DNA of 64,000 bases from Gnetum montanum (lineage: Eukaryota > Streptophyta > Gnetopsida > Gnetales > Gnetaceae). The translations under genes and the position numbers were made by a program. This document shows positions 9,633 through 22,767 of this stretch, piece after piece; the first letter of the stretch is position 1; every line of letters begins with the position of its first letter. The notes under the pieces were generated by a model. That model saw nothing but the letters and a program-made list of their open reading frames with translations, made no database searches and had not been told where the DNA came from. The stretch lies in contig MNCI01016127.1 of the NCBI GenBank assembly GCA_015680685.1, positions 867 through 64,866 on the forward strand. The letters run 5' to 3'.

Positions 9633-12600
9633 CCAATCTACAAAGCTAAAGCATTTCCATATAAAAAGCTCTTAAATAACTCTTTTTATGTCAGAGTTCA
9701 TTTTGAGCCCACAAAGGGTTATATTTCACACCTATGTGAGTTTCATCTTAATCTAGCTTACCAAGACTGAGCATAGCTAATAGAATGAAATATTAGCTCT
9801 ATAAAGAATCTCCATAATCATTATATCATATTAGCTTTTTCTTGTTATGGGCCCAAAAATAGCCCCATGAACAAAATAAAAAAGGCTCTACAAATAATGC
9901 TATCATAAGGTTGAATAAAAGATAGAAATTATAAATAGACTATAAAATAAGAGAAGTGGGAATTGAAGAGCTAACTGAAAGCTATTATGTACACATTCAA
10001 ATAGGACCTCTTTGAATTAGCTCAGTAGGATTATGGCTAAAATCCTTGAAGAAAGTTCTTGAATTTAAACTAGCATGAAATCTATTTCAATGAAGCTAAC
10101 AAATTTCATAACTAAATCCATTATGGAAAAACAAATGAAGCTCAGTGTAATGAATCAAATCATAAAAAGGCCTATTGACATGCAAAGTTAGCTTAGTAGT
10201 TATTAGTAAAAGGGCTTCAAAACTAAATAGAATGAACCAAGACTCTCTTGAGATGATATAATTATCAATTGTAAATCTCAAAATAGGGAGAAAATATACA
10301 CAACACCCTATGTATGTTGGACTTGTAGTAGCTATAACTCTTAATTCCTATAATGAATCTAACTATACTTTTAATTTCCATAATAGTTGTAATTGTCATA
10401 GGCTACTATAAAAGCCCAAAGCATATTATAAAGAAGGGGGAAAAGGAACATACTGAAAAAGGGGAAGGTATTTATTATTCAATGGCATTCTAACATTAGA
10501 ATGAATTCAACTACTTTGCTTCTATCCTATGAGTTTATATTTTCTTCCTACTATGTCTAAGCTACTTAGGTAATGGTTAGAAAGCATTGTGCTTGACATC
10601 TCAATCTTGAAACTATTTAAATTACATTGATAGCTCTATTTTTTGCATTTATCATCTAACCATGTAATAGCTTTGGATTTTTCTAAAAAGAATTTAAGCA
10701 TGTTAATAGTAGTATCATTCCTAAAATTGCTTGTCTGGGTTTAGAGGATTGACAATTTTTGATGTTGTGGTTTGACTTGAAATAGCTTTAGCTTTCAAAG
10801 TGCTTTCTCATGTGAATGATATCTCATTTTAATGTTTAAGGTTTTATACAATTATACTTCTTTTCTTACATTTCTTTAATCTATTGAATCTGTCTTTATT
10901 TCTATTTTTCTTCTAGAGTTTTCTCTCTAGGAAAAATTACAAATAATTTTTTTAGAATTGTGATTAGGAATTTGATGAAAGATTGGTTGTTGAAGTAACA
11001 TACAATTAGAATTATATATATTAATTAGCTTTGATGTAGTAGGAACTTTTTAATCATGTACAATTTGAGGCAAAGATAGCTAAATTTTCCTCATAATAAT
11101 GAATTTTCTTTTCAATACTTTATACCAACCTGTTTTAAAATTTTACAATAAATACACATATTTTTCTCTACAACTGCTAAGTTTATTTGGAGGTATCTGG
11201 GCCTTGGTGTTTTTAGAAACTAGCAAACACCTAAACTTGAGTTTGAAAGAAACCTTCTCCCTATGATTTTTCATCACTAGGAAGAGGATAACGTTGGTGG
11301 TCCAAAGTGACCACCAACATCCTCATTATATATGCATTTTTCATTTTGTTAATTTGTCATTTCCCACATGATCTACATATTCTCCCATTTTGGAAATTTG
11401 TTGTTTTTACATGATCTATATGTTTACCCATTTTTCCAATTTTTCCATTCCTACATAATTCAACACATTTCAAATTTCAACAATTTGCTTATTTAGGATG
11501 AATCCAAGCCTATAAATGAGGTGGAGCATCCAAATTTTAGAGGTGTATTTTTTTGGACATTTGACTTCTTGGAATGGAAAAAATAGAGAGAGGTAGATCT
11601 CTTTGCATGTAACATAGATCTTTTTTGCACCCAACAATAAAGTAAGATCAAAAGCTTGACTACTTACCACCATCACAACCCCTGTGTACTTCTCTATTAT
11701 CCTTAACATCTTCTTGCATTTTTTATGTTACTTCCATGGATAAATTTCCTAGGCTTTTGTAGTGCTTTTAGAGTTAGAAATTTCAAGGTTTTACATCATT
11801 TTTTCGCCACTATGTTAATGATGGAAACCTTGATTGAATTAGCTCTAGCCTATGTCAACAATTTTTTCATCAACCATCTAGCCCTTTAGAGTCTCTATTT
11901 TTCTCTTTTAAGCTATATTTTTCCTGAGATCTAAGCTCTTTTTATTAGTTTTACCCTCTATCTCTTTGGTGTTTTCTCTTCTCATATCGATATGTCATTT
12001 GGCCCTACATAGGAGGCGAACATTCTACATTTTCTTCATTTTTTAAATTAATATAGCATCTGCATCTGGGATCTTTGCCCACATCAACACAATCTCTCTA
12101 TTTTACACTTGCTTACACACATTCTACACTCTTATCATGTTATTTTCTCATCATATCAAAATTATAGGGTTTTCAATGTATGTTTCACACATAACTAATT
12201 TTCAATGTTTGACGCTTTGTTGTTTTCAACATCAAAACTAAAGAGTTCATTTTACACTTAGCTATTTTACACATCACTTTTATTTCAACATTTACAACTC
12301 ATTTTACAATGATTTTATTTTCCAATAATCTACACTTAATCTTTTTAACATTAAAAACCTTCCTTTTTCATTACTCCCTACTGCTCCTAGTTCATATATA
12401 GTAGGCTAAGTCCGTATTTGATTAGAGGATTCATACCCCTTCATTTCATAATTATTGATTTATCAAGGATTAAATCAACCCAAAGATCATTTATGGCCAT
12501 GCGCTAAGTATCACAACACTTAGTTTATGGAGGTGTCCTTGTAGTAATAGAAAGAGCATTCTACAAGAACATTTTTTGCACTAGAAGAATGGCCAATAGG

Positions 12601-13739
12601 ATTTATAGTGTTGTAAATTAAAGCACATGGCAGCCTATAGATCCTTTCCAATAGTTAGAATTTTTCTCAGTTTGAATATTTTTAGTTAGTTTTATTTCCT
12701 ATTTCCATTTTCATTGGAACCTTGTTTTCTTTTCTAAGTATGTACAAGAGACTCTCTTAGATACAATGGTAGGGCAAGGATCTTACTATTGCCAGGGCTC
12801 TTAGATTTGTAAGCTAATAGAAAGCTTATGTACTTAAGTTACCCATGATGTAGCATAACTACACACAACTTGAGAACGAGTTAAGAAGAATTGCTAAATA
12901 CAAGGTGGCCAATGGTTTGGGCCCTTTCTTGCCCAACCTAAACCATAATATTGAGCTTACCTAGTCTAAGTAAGTCATGCTAATAGAATATTTGTTTACT
13001 AGGGATGAAATCCATATCATGATAAGAGACATTGTGGAACATCTCATTGGAAACCCCAACATCAATGTTAGCAGCTGGGATTACCAATTCTACCATGGGT
13101 AGAGTGACCAAAGTGAAGACATCAATGTTCACGATGTTAATGAGGAAGAGCCTCCTCTTGTTACTCTTCTTGTAGATCCTTTTTTATCCATTAAACAACC
13201 CCATCACACATTTTGTGAACCTTGTTAGCTTCTCAAACCCTTTTTCAATGCCTAAATTATAAAACATTTCTATCTCACTTCCCACTTTAATTAACCCCAC
13301 CATCATAATCCCACTAGCAACTAATATGTCATCCACATATTGTCTCTTTCTGAACACCAATGCTATCAATTCTTAATTCCATCTTCCAAATTCCATTTTA
13401 ATGTTAAACATTTTTCAGCCAATATCATATATTCCACAAACTCAATCAATGCAAGTGTCACTGCCATTTGTTCCACTTGTGTAGCATGTTCCCCAATATA
13501 GTGCACCTCAAATTCCTATGTTGGCCATCATACCACCACAACCATATCTACCTTGTTACAAACCCATTTTGGGTAATCCTACAGTTCTATCAATTCCTTG
13601 CATTTTTTCTTGAATTTATGCTCTTGCTGCAAGACCTTGCATCTAGGTTTTAGGTGAATGAAGACCAAATGAACAAAGCCATAACATTGCATTGGGGGTA
13701 GTCTTGCAGTCTCTATTGGTAATCTCCTTATTGATCCCA
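9633..13739. other. AT-rich region without recognisable genes
   Basis: Short open frames here match nothing recognised. A strong foldback lies at 11284-11326. Loose tandem similarity occurs at 11350-11450, where an ACATGATCTA-type segment of about 60 bp is repeated. Near 12930 a short stretch (GGTTTGGGCCCTTTCTTGCC) resembles the U5 of the copia element at 3317-8195, so a decayed antisense copia LTR may lie at about 12600-13010. Confidence 0.4.
11284..11326. repeat. Inverted repeat (foldback hairpin)
   Basis: GTTGGTGGTC is followed, after a short loop (CAAAGT), by its exact reverse complement GACCACCAAC. Beyond a three-base bulge the pairing extends by GAGGAT on the left and ATCCTC on the right. 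Confidence 0.7.
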
Positions 13740-14750
13740 TCAGTCCTTTAATTTTTCCTACTCAAGTTCCCAATGGCGTCCCATTTCCAATCTTTCCTAA
13801 GTATAATGGGGAATCTAATCCTATGCACCATGTCATTACCTTCTACAATGAATACATGCTACATTCCCTTTTCTAACTTCTTAACTGGCAAGGTACTTGA
13901 TTGGTATAGATCACTTCTCCATGGATTAATCACCTCCTTGGAATAACTCTTCATGACCTTCATGGAGAGGTTTAAGTACAATATCACTAAGGATGTAACT
14001 TTGCAAAAGCTCTTAGCCATAAATCAGGCCCATAATGAGCCCATCTCCAAGTTCATCTCTAGGTGGACATTAGTGACCATGGATCTAATACATCAATTAT
14101 CTAAGGACCAGCTATTAGACATTTTGAAGGATCTATGAATGAATATATTAGAGGAAGGTTTATCTACCTTGGGTGACTTACCCTCCATAATGTAATCATC
14201 TTTGCCAAAAACATTGAGGATATGGTTGTTCAACATAATGATCTAGAGTGGAATAACCTCAAGAACAAAGTAAACAAAGTAGCAAGTAAAGATAAGTATG
14301 CCCAAAGAATTGGTTAGACAGTAGCTTTAGTGAACTAAGATATAGCAGGTTCATCATCAAATGGTGGAGGTACTGATGAAAGAAGGAATATGAGACCAAA
14401 CTCTATGTTCAATAGTGGTGGAGAAAATAAAATCAATAATGATGGGTAACCAAGGAGGCCACCAAAAGACTAGTCTAAGTACCATAAATTCCCAATGATG
14501 TATACTCAATTGTACAATATACTATTGAAGGATGGACACATAATACGTAATCAAGTTTTAGAAAAATTAAGAGGATGATTCAAAATGCTTCAAACCTTGG
14601 CCATTAATCCTTCCTAACATACAAAAGGAGATCCACAAGTTCCTAAGTGGTACAATCCCAACAAGTAATGTTGCAATCAAGAGGGACTAGGTCATCATAC
14701 TAAGGATTGTAACACCCTTAAAGATGATGTCAAGTGTTGGTAGAAAAATA
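13740..14750 (+). pseudogene. gag: Decayed sense Ty3/gypsy gag with zinc knuckle
   Basis: The sense reading has PFPIFPKYNGESNPMHHV and FYNEYMLHS (about 13768-13870), then AKVLDWYRSL and, in the open segment 13953-14138, MTFMERFKYNITKD, QAHNEPISKFISRW and MDLIHQLSKDQLL. This is the Retrotrans_gag fold of plant gypsy elements, with the W-Y and F-x-x-R-F landmarks. A CCHC-like knuckle reads CCNQEGLGHHTKDC at about 14668-14712. Several frameshifts and stops separate these blocks. The family differs from E1/E2. No LTR or pol could be assigned to it. Confidence 0.7.
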
Positions 14751-14862
14751 AGTAATTATGTTCAATGCAATAGCCTAACCCAGTAATCAAAGCATGCAAA
14801 TTTATTAGCATCCTTTGAATTATTATTCAAGAAGCATTTTAGTCTTCCATGTAGAACACAGA

Positions 14863-16377
14863 GGAAATTATACATGAGCCTCTTTTGTTATCCAATTGAA
14901 TTATTTCTATTACTAGTCCTTCCCATCCTTCCATTTCACCTCATTAATGCCTAAGAAGCCTTTTGTAATTAATCTCTCTTGGAATGAGGCTAATGTCCCT
15001 CCTTCTAGGAATGTATGAATGGCTCTATTAGTCATTGGTATGGCTCTTCACTATGATGAAGTTCCTATACCATCCTAGTCTACTTTCTCTTATCCTTCCT
15101 CTTCCCTAAGGAGTAGAGTTCCGATGTCTACTTATCCTATTCATTATCATTCTCTCCTATCCTAGCCGATTCACCCACCATATTTTCCTTTCTCTTCATC
15201 CATGTTATAAGAGCCTCCCTTGCTCCCTACCCCTACATCATGAGTTATAATTCTCATAAGGGGTCAAAAGGAGGTAGTAGCTAATGACAAGGAGAAAGAA
15301 AAGGAATTGACTAGGAAGCCAAATATAAAGAAATTTTTATTCCAAGGTGGATCAAATGCAAATCCTCCTACACCCATTGTCATCTCAACTCTACTAAGCA
15401 CATACAATGTTGTTCCTCCTACACCAGCTTCCAAAACTCTAACTTCTAGAAATAAGGTGTTGCCCAAAATTACCACTACCACGAAGTTAAAAGAGACAAA
15501 TCTTTCCCTCCTTGACCTCATTTTCAATTCAAAGGAACATTTTTTGTTGTTGGAGCTATCTACTAAGTTTAACTAGATTATTTCTTATAGGTTCTAAATA
15601 AAATTTATTCTTGCATTTCAGGAAATTACACATGAGCCTCCTTTGTTGTCCAATTGAATTATTTCTATTACCAGTCCTTCCCATCCTTCCATTTTACCTC
15701 ATTAAGGCCTAAGAAGCCTTTTGTAATTAATCTCTCTTAGAATGAGGCTAATGTCCCTCCTTCCAGGAATGTATGAATGGCTCCATTAGTCATTGATATG
15801 ACTCTTCACTATGATGAAGTTCCTATACCATCTTAGTCTACTTTCTCTTATCCTTCCCTCTCCCCTAAGGAGTAGAGTTTCCATGTCTACTTGTCCTATT
15901 CATTATCATTCTTTCCTACCTTAGCCTATTCACTCACCATATTTTCCTTTCTCTTCATCCATGTTATAAGAGCCTCCCTTGCTCCCTACCCCTACATCAT
16001 GAGTTATAATTCTCATAAGGGATCAAAAGGAGGTAGTAGCTAATGACAAGGAGAAAGAAAAGGAATTGACTAGGAAGCCAGATATAAAGAAAGTTTTATT
16101 CCAAGGTGTATCAAATGCAAATCCTCCTACACCCATTTTCATCTCAACTCTACTAAGCACATACAATGTTGTTCCTCCTACACCAGCTTCCAAAACTCTA
16201 ACTTCTGGAAATAAGGTGTTGCCCAAAATTACCACTACCATGAACTTAAAAGAGACAAATCTTTCCCTCCTTGACCTCATTTTCAATTCAAAGGAACATT
16301 TTTTGTTGTTGGAGCTATCTACTAAGTTTAACTAGATTATTTCTTATAGGTTCTAAATAAAATTTATTCTTACATTT
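14863..16377 (+). repeat. Two-copy tandem duplication, unit about 758 bp
   Basis: Copy 1 spans 14863-15620 and copy 2 spans 15621-16377. They differ at scattered positions, mostly transitions. Each copy contains a matching 89-residue sense open frame (15307-15576 and 16066-16335), rich in Thr, Pro and Ser with PPTPASKTLTS, of unknown function. It follows the gag relic directly and may be its post-gag spacer (inference). Confidence 0.85.
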
Positions 16378-17369
16378 GATCATAAGTAAACTTTTAATAA
16401 GAACTTTGGACTTGATTAGCAAATAGACTACAGAAACTCAAATTTAACTAGTTAATAGTCTTGGGTACCACCAAAGCTCAAAGATTATAACTAACTATAA
16501 TTAGTTTAATACTCTAATATCCCCAAACAACTATAGTTATTTTAATGGAGAGAGAGAATAGTTATAACCTTCTTTGAAGCATGAAACCCAATAATACTAA
16601 ATATCTTATTTGTTTAGATCCTATATGTTATGGAACTTAGAAAGAAAGTAATTAAAATATCTTACTTGATGAAAATATCATAAACTTCCTATTTGATCTT
16701 AAATTGTAAAACTAAAATAAGGAATTTTTTTTTATATAAAAGATTGATTAAACATATGTTCTTGAATAATTTGTATCAAAATTAATTCAACCCTTTAGAA
16801 CATGTATTTATTAATCATCAAACTTAAGCTTTTCACTTGTGGTGCTCCATAAACTAAAATTTGTCATATGCTTCAAAGCTATTCTATTCATCCATCACAA
16901 ACCTTTCCTAATGAAAAATTGCTAAAAGAATTTATAATAGAGCTTGATTTTTAAAGATATATTAAATCTTGAGGAAATTTCACTAGCCTCAAAGCATGAA
17001 TGAAAATCAAATTCCATAAAATTTTGGACATTGACATAGAAAGCTATCAAATTTATGATATTTGACAAAGACGAATTAACCTTATGCAATTTCTAAAGAG
17101 TAATTAATTTGACCCAATTTTAATCTATTGTACACATGCACAACCAAAAATCAACAATTTAAATGATAAACATATAAGACTAAAAATTAACTTACACAAG
17201 AAATTAAATTGAAGAATTTGCTTCCTATTGAATTCTTGCTTACTTCAATTCATCATAAAAAGTTTAAGGGCCTTTAAAAATCCTTATTTCATTGACATTT
17301 TAGGCTTAAATAACATGTAAAAAAATAATATTCCTAATTACCTAACTATCACTTAATGGAATCAATTTG
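16378..17369. other. AT-rich stretch, nothing recognised
   Basis: Strongly AT-rich, with no open frame of note, no LTR ends and no clear repeats. Confidence 0.4.
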
Positions 17370-18120
17370 TAGAATATCTTTTGAATATGCCTTAGTTGAT
17401 TGAAAAGACCTTCAACTTCCTTCTAATCTGGATATATTTCCTAGAATTTTGTTATATGTTCCATCTCTTTTTCTAGTTGATTGACAAGGCCTTCAATTTT
17501 CTTCTAATATGGATACATTTCTTGAAAAGTTGTTATATGTTCAATCTCTTTTTCTAACTATAAAACATACCATTGCAATAACTTGATGTTGCCTACTAAA
17601 ATTGTACTTGTGACCTAGGCCTCATTGTCTTTTCAGTCTTTTCAATGATCTTTTCTATGTCTATAAAGTTTATCTACTTTCTATATGACACTTGTCACCA
17701 TATGCTCTAGCATCAATGCTTTCATCCTTTTTTAATTTTTTCTTTATTTTAATTACCCAATGACAAATAATAAGGCCTCCTTTGTTACTTTGTTATGCAC
17801 TTCCATCACACCCTTAAACTCAACAATATTGCTAAGTCTTTTTTATTGTTCCTTGACAAGCCTTACTTAATAAATTGCTTAATAATTTTTTCTATGTTAG
17901 ATCAATTATAGGCCTTTTTCTCAAATTTAACTTTCAATTTATTTTGTTCTTCATCCACCCTAGATCATCTTGGTTTTCTTGTTTATATCTAACCTCTTTG
18001 ATGACCATCAACTTTTCTTGATCATAATATATGCTTTGTATTTTACTCACTTGGTCTTTAACTTTTCATTTTGCTCTCTAAACTTATCATTGTGTATCCT
18101 GATAGCATCCACCAACACAG
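17370..18120 (-). pseudogene. Decayed coiled-coil protein with a tandem 29-residue repeat
   Basis: On the minus strand a mostly continuous reading shows Lys/Glu/Leu-rich heptad-like sequence, including LVDAIRIHNDKFREQNEKLK near 18050-18110. At about 17393-17566 the block LEKEIEHITTFQEMYP...GLVNQ occurs twice in tandem, 29 residues (87 bp) per copy. At least five stops interrupt the reading. Function is unknown. Coiled-coil ORFs accompany some plant Tat-lineage elements, and the sense gag at 13740-14750 lies nearby, but a link is unproven. A host-gene relic is the alternative. Confidence 0.45.
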
Positions 18121-20137
18121 CTACAGCGATGTAGACAGTCTATCCAGTGTTTTGGCAGAGGGTAATTCTCCATGATCTGCCACAGATTCTTAACCCCATC
18201 TTTGATTGGAAATAATGAAATCATCATCCCAAGGATTATCCTCAGGGAGAAGAAACATGTCTTTTGAAGTGCTCAGAATAGAAACGAAAAATAATTTAAA
18301 AAATTTCTGGAAAAACGGAGTAAATGGCAATCCTTCTCCAATACACGATCAACTACTCTACCTACGCCAACCAGCTTGTGAATTTAAGCCTTTGGATTAC
18401 TCTGGGTCACCACCCTCACAATGCAGGGGAGAAGCTCTTTTGTTGTTGTTGTTTGATGCCTCTTATTACGCAGTGTGCAAGCAATTTATCAGTAATAATA
18501 TCAATTCTTACATGTACATGCCCACCTCCCTAAAGCTATTCGTGTATGTGGATGTTCTGCAACGCTTCTAATTAATTGCTTTAATTGCTTCTGGGTGATA
18601 TCATCAACCCATCATGTTGGAAAAGTAAAAATCTAAAGAATAGAGGCAATCCAACAAGCACATGCCAATCATAGTACTATGTGAATAAGAATTACGTAAA
18701 TAAAATGAAAGAAAGGACTAAAAGATTACCACTCAGAATTCCTGCTCTGTAAATCTCTTTTGCATTCAGAATTGCGTAATTTCTTTTTCCCTCCAGCTTC
18801 TCTTAGAACTCAAGATCCCCAATACTGCTCTACTGCTGAAAATCTTTGGAACTACGACCATTAGGCTGCCTGCTCGCATTCATTCCGTGCATTGCATTCA
18901 TTATTTATTCCATACAATTTTATACACATCTTATTACAATTACACATTTTTCTAGTTACCTTTTTAAAATTTTGCCCATTTAAAATATATCAGTCAGTTT
19001 GAAACATATCTTTAAATTCAGCAAATTGTAATAGGATATGTACTCAATGAAATAAAAAGCTTGTGATTTGTGACTTCTAAGTTAAGGGGTGTCTGTGTAC
19101 TCATAGCTTGCAGAGTGTTTAAATTGAACTGTCTCATATATTCATAAGGTCTAAGAAGAAATTAAATACAGTAGAAAGAAAAATAGTTAATTAACTTCAT
19201 GCATAAATTTCAATATAGAGTTATACATACACTCTTAGCAACCATCTTGGGCCTTTCTCATTCATGATTATCTTCACCAGAGCCTTTCATCCTTGGCCTT
19301 GATTGGAAACCATGCATAGATGGTAGAAAGTAAAAGATTTTTTTCAAATAAAAATTATAATTCAATATTAGTTATTGGAATTTAATATGTGACCAAGAGC
19401 AATCAAGCTAAGACTATTACCACTTAGTTAACACCTCACTGTTAAATAAATAAAAATTCTCTATGGGACTATCACTGCCATGATATAAGCCTTTCCAAGT
19501 TATCAACTAAGGTAAGAAATAAAGAAATTTTCAGATTAAATAAATCTCTCCTGCTAAACACACACATGCTATAATCCAAGAAGGAATAGAAGGGACACTG
19601 AAATATAAAACAAGGAAAACAGAATGCAAAATGAAGATATCTGCAGTAAACTTAGAAAAAACAAAGATTGAAAGATCTGATGGATTGAAAAATCTTCAAT
19701 AAGTTTTAGAGATCAGATTAGAAAAACTGGAACAAATCTTTGTAAAACTGAAATGTAAATCTATAAAATTAGTAAATGAAAATTTATATCCATTGATGGT
19801 CTCTTCTGAATTTCTCCATTTTCCTCACTCTACTATTAAGTAAACTATAGAGTTCCTACTTTATATTTGGAATAAAACCTCACAAAAAACTGTAGAATTT
19901 TTACCCTATATCTGTAACAAAAAACAATAATAAACAATATATTATACTTTAATAAAAACCATTCAAAAATATTACTGTGCGTGGGATTAGTAATGGCAAG
20001 TTTCACAAACTATATTAAAACAGTCTGAAGGGTAGCCTAAAGAACTCACAAAACAAAGGAGTTGTTCCAGAAAAGCCTTCAACACATTCAGACTTCTTCC
20101 AAACTCTGACACACCCACATTCGTCAAAGTGCTTTGT

Positions 20138-20197
20138 AGAAGGCCTTAAGTTTATGATACCTAAGGTTGAAGGCCCTAAGTTTATGATATCTAAGGC
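20138..20197. repeat. 30-bp tandem duplication
   Basis: GAAGGCCTTAAGTTTATGAT and its continuation occur twice in a row with two or three transitions between the copies. Confidence 0.65.
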
Positions 20198-21144
20198 TCA
20201 GGTTGGAGTTGAACCCAAACCATGCGGAGGAGATAAAAGCATGTGTCTTCTTCTGCTCTCTGAAAGAAATTGGGGAAATTGGGGCACTTTCATAGGTTCA
20301 TGCATTTTTTTTTTATCTTTTCATGCCTAAATACTTCAGCCAAGACTTAATTATGCATTATGCAACACACATTTTGAATTGATTAGGGAACCCGACCCGG
20401 CTGTTTCGGTGCAGCTTTTGAAAAACACCATACGATATCTTGGAGTACAAAGTCAATAAGTAAATGATGGCAGACTCAAGATCCATTAATTTCTTTATTT
20501 ACCACACTTGCAATCACTGTAAGAATCAGGGCACTCGTCGGTGACTGTTCAGAAAGAAAACAACCTTTAAACCACTCTAGACCTGCATTTTTTCTTCTTC
20601 CACAGAGGAAAACAGCCTTTCAATCACTAACAAAGCATACCTTCTTACACGGATCAACATGGATTTGTGCTTCCGTGTGGGGCCTAGTGGTAAGGGACTC
20701 TCTCCAAATACTCACACAGAGCTCTGGGTTTTCTGAAGAAGCCGGGTCACCAACAACCAAGCTAAATTTTTTTACCTATTTTCAGTATTATAAGTAGTGA
20801 AAATCTTATCCATTAAAAGAATCTCATATATCATAAAAAGACATTGTAAAATATAGAACAAGTACAATGTAAATTCAAAATATTGTTAATGCTTAAAAAT
20901 TGTACATAGGATTGCAATATCACCACTAAACTGAAGCAAGAAAATTTGCAAAGGTATGTAGGGCATTGAATCTGTTTCCTTACTCAAGAGCCATAATCCA
21001 GCCAAACATATAATTTCTGCAGCAACCAAAATCACAGCAATAAAATGAAACCCTTTTGTTACTCAATCAAATTTTTCCATGAATGAAATTAAGCTGAAGC
21101 CTCAACAAAATTTATACAAATCACGTCTGCTAATACTTTTGTTC

Positions 21145-21494
21145 AGGCACAGACCAGTAATTCATCTCACCTACCATAATTCATCTCACCTACGATGATC
21201 CAAAACCTTTCAGATGCAGGGAATCGGCACTAGTCATGATGATGAAGGGGAAAACAAACTAGGCACAGACCGGTAATTCATCTCACCTACTATAATTCAT
21301 CTCACCTACCATGATCCAAAACCTTTCAGATGCAGGGAATCGGCACTAGTCATGATGATGAAGGGGAAACGTAAAAACAGAACGTCATGAGCATGCATAT
21401 TGCCTCCAAAACCTTTCAGATGCAGGGAATCGGCACTAGTCATGATAATGAAGGGGAAAGGTAAAAACAGAGCGTCATGAGCATGCATATGGCC
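21145..21494. repeat. Overlapping tandem duplications of 116 bp and 90 bp
   Basis: A 116-bp block beginning AGGCACAGACC is present at 21145-21260 and again from 21261. A sub-block beginning TCCAAAACCTTTCAGATG recurs with a 90-bp spacing (21315-21404 and 21405-21494). The copies are nearly identical, so the events are recent relative to the surrounding retrotransposons. Confidence 0.8.
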
Positions 21495-22603
21495 ATTGGC
21501 CATGTTCTGATGGGCTGCGATGGCGATGGCTCATAAGCAAGTTGAACAAGCATCCATCCGTCATCATGTTATTGACTGATACCCATGACGATTAGGCAAA
21601 AACCAGCAATGAAAATAAACACGCGTGAATGTGAGTCATGGCGAAGGCTTTGGCGAAGGCTTTGACACTTCCAAAGGGAGGCCAATCCATGCAAATGCAA
21701 CGTTTTCCTCGCACGCTCCGTCCCCTCTCCGTATGACCCAAACTTGGCCGTTCCGCTTTCGGTTACCAAAGCAGCCTTTCGTGATTTCCGTGTGTATGTT
21801 TATTCATTCGTATCCCCTTGTTTTCTGTGGTCTATGTGTCATGCCGATGCCATGCCACTTAATAATGAAATGAAGTTTCTGGGAAGATTCTGAAGAGGAG
21901 AAGATAAATAAGATTTTAATGCACGAGGCATACATCGAGAAAAAGCCAAGATCCAATTTGACACAAATGGCTAAATCATCCAGGAAAGTAGGTAATAATA
22001 CAAGGCAAGGCAAAGAGACCATTTCAATGTACAGATCCAGACAAAATTTCTATTAGAAACTGAAATAAATGCTTTTCCGTGTGCTCCGGAATCCAGTGCC
22101 AACCGTATGTCAAAATTTATCCCGGTTCACGAATCTCCGGCCGAGTTTTCTCCCAATAACTCGTTGAATCGGAGTTGATTGCTTGGAAAAGAAGTGACTC
22201 ACAGAGCACCAGTCTCGTAGCACTGGTGAGGCTATCAAACCAAACAACAAAGTAAAATTAAATAAAGGTTTATATTTAATTGAATTGTATCCGGGATAAT
22301 CGTCTCCATGGTTGTCCCTAAAATGAAAGTCCCTTTCCTATACAAGTCTTCACAGCGTCTCTGTATTGTATTGTGACTTTTATCGATGCGCTTAATTGTT
22401 GGCATCGTGAGTCCGTGGCTGACGAGATGAACGTCTGTGCCACATCAGGGGATCAGTTACATGTTATGGTTTTTAGATCATGGTATGGTTAATATTTAAC
22501 CAAGTTAAATGATCATTCTTTTTTTATTTGTCACATGCATTGGTTTTTACTATGACATGGGTTTTAATTTTAACTTACTTGGCATTCACATCAACACTCA
22601 TAA

Positions 22604-22767
22604 CCCTGAGCACACTTCCAGGTAGATGAAAACCATATAAAACTAAAATCAATTGTGAAAGATCATGGCTTTGCAAGAGAAAGAACCCTGAGCACACTTC
22701 CAGGTAGATGAAAACCATATAAAACTAAAATCAATTGTGAAAGATCATGGCTTTGCAAGAGAAAGAA
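22604..22767. repeat. Perfect 82-bp tandem duplication
   Basis: The block beginning CCCTGAGCACACTTCCAGG occupies 22604-22685 and is repeated without a difference at 22686-22767. Confidence 0.9.

Noticed and set aside
12880-13010. GGTTTGGGCCCTTTCTTGCC stretch resembling the copia U5 at 3317-8195
   Set aside because: Only a short match is visible, with no LTR ends or target duplication, so no separate element was called.
13184-13369. Antisense 61-residue frame containing QYVDDILVAS, like a copia reverse transcriptase box
   Set aside because: No other RT block lies on either side in any frame, and the following residues do not fit copia RT. Probably chance.
18206-18571. Sense open frame of 121 residues in less AT-rich DNA
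   Set aside because: It shows no recognisable domain, and a second frame overlaps it. It is kept only as a remark on the region, not as a gene.
20675-20760. GGGGCCTAGTGGTAAGGG resembles a tRNA A box, possibly a SINE head
   Set aside because: The expected B box at the right distance reads GGGTTTTCTGA, a poor match, and no target duplication or second copy was found.
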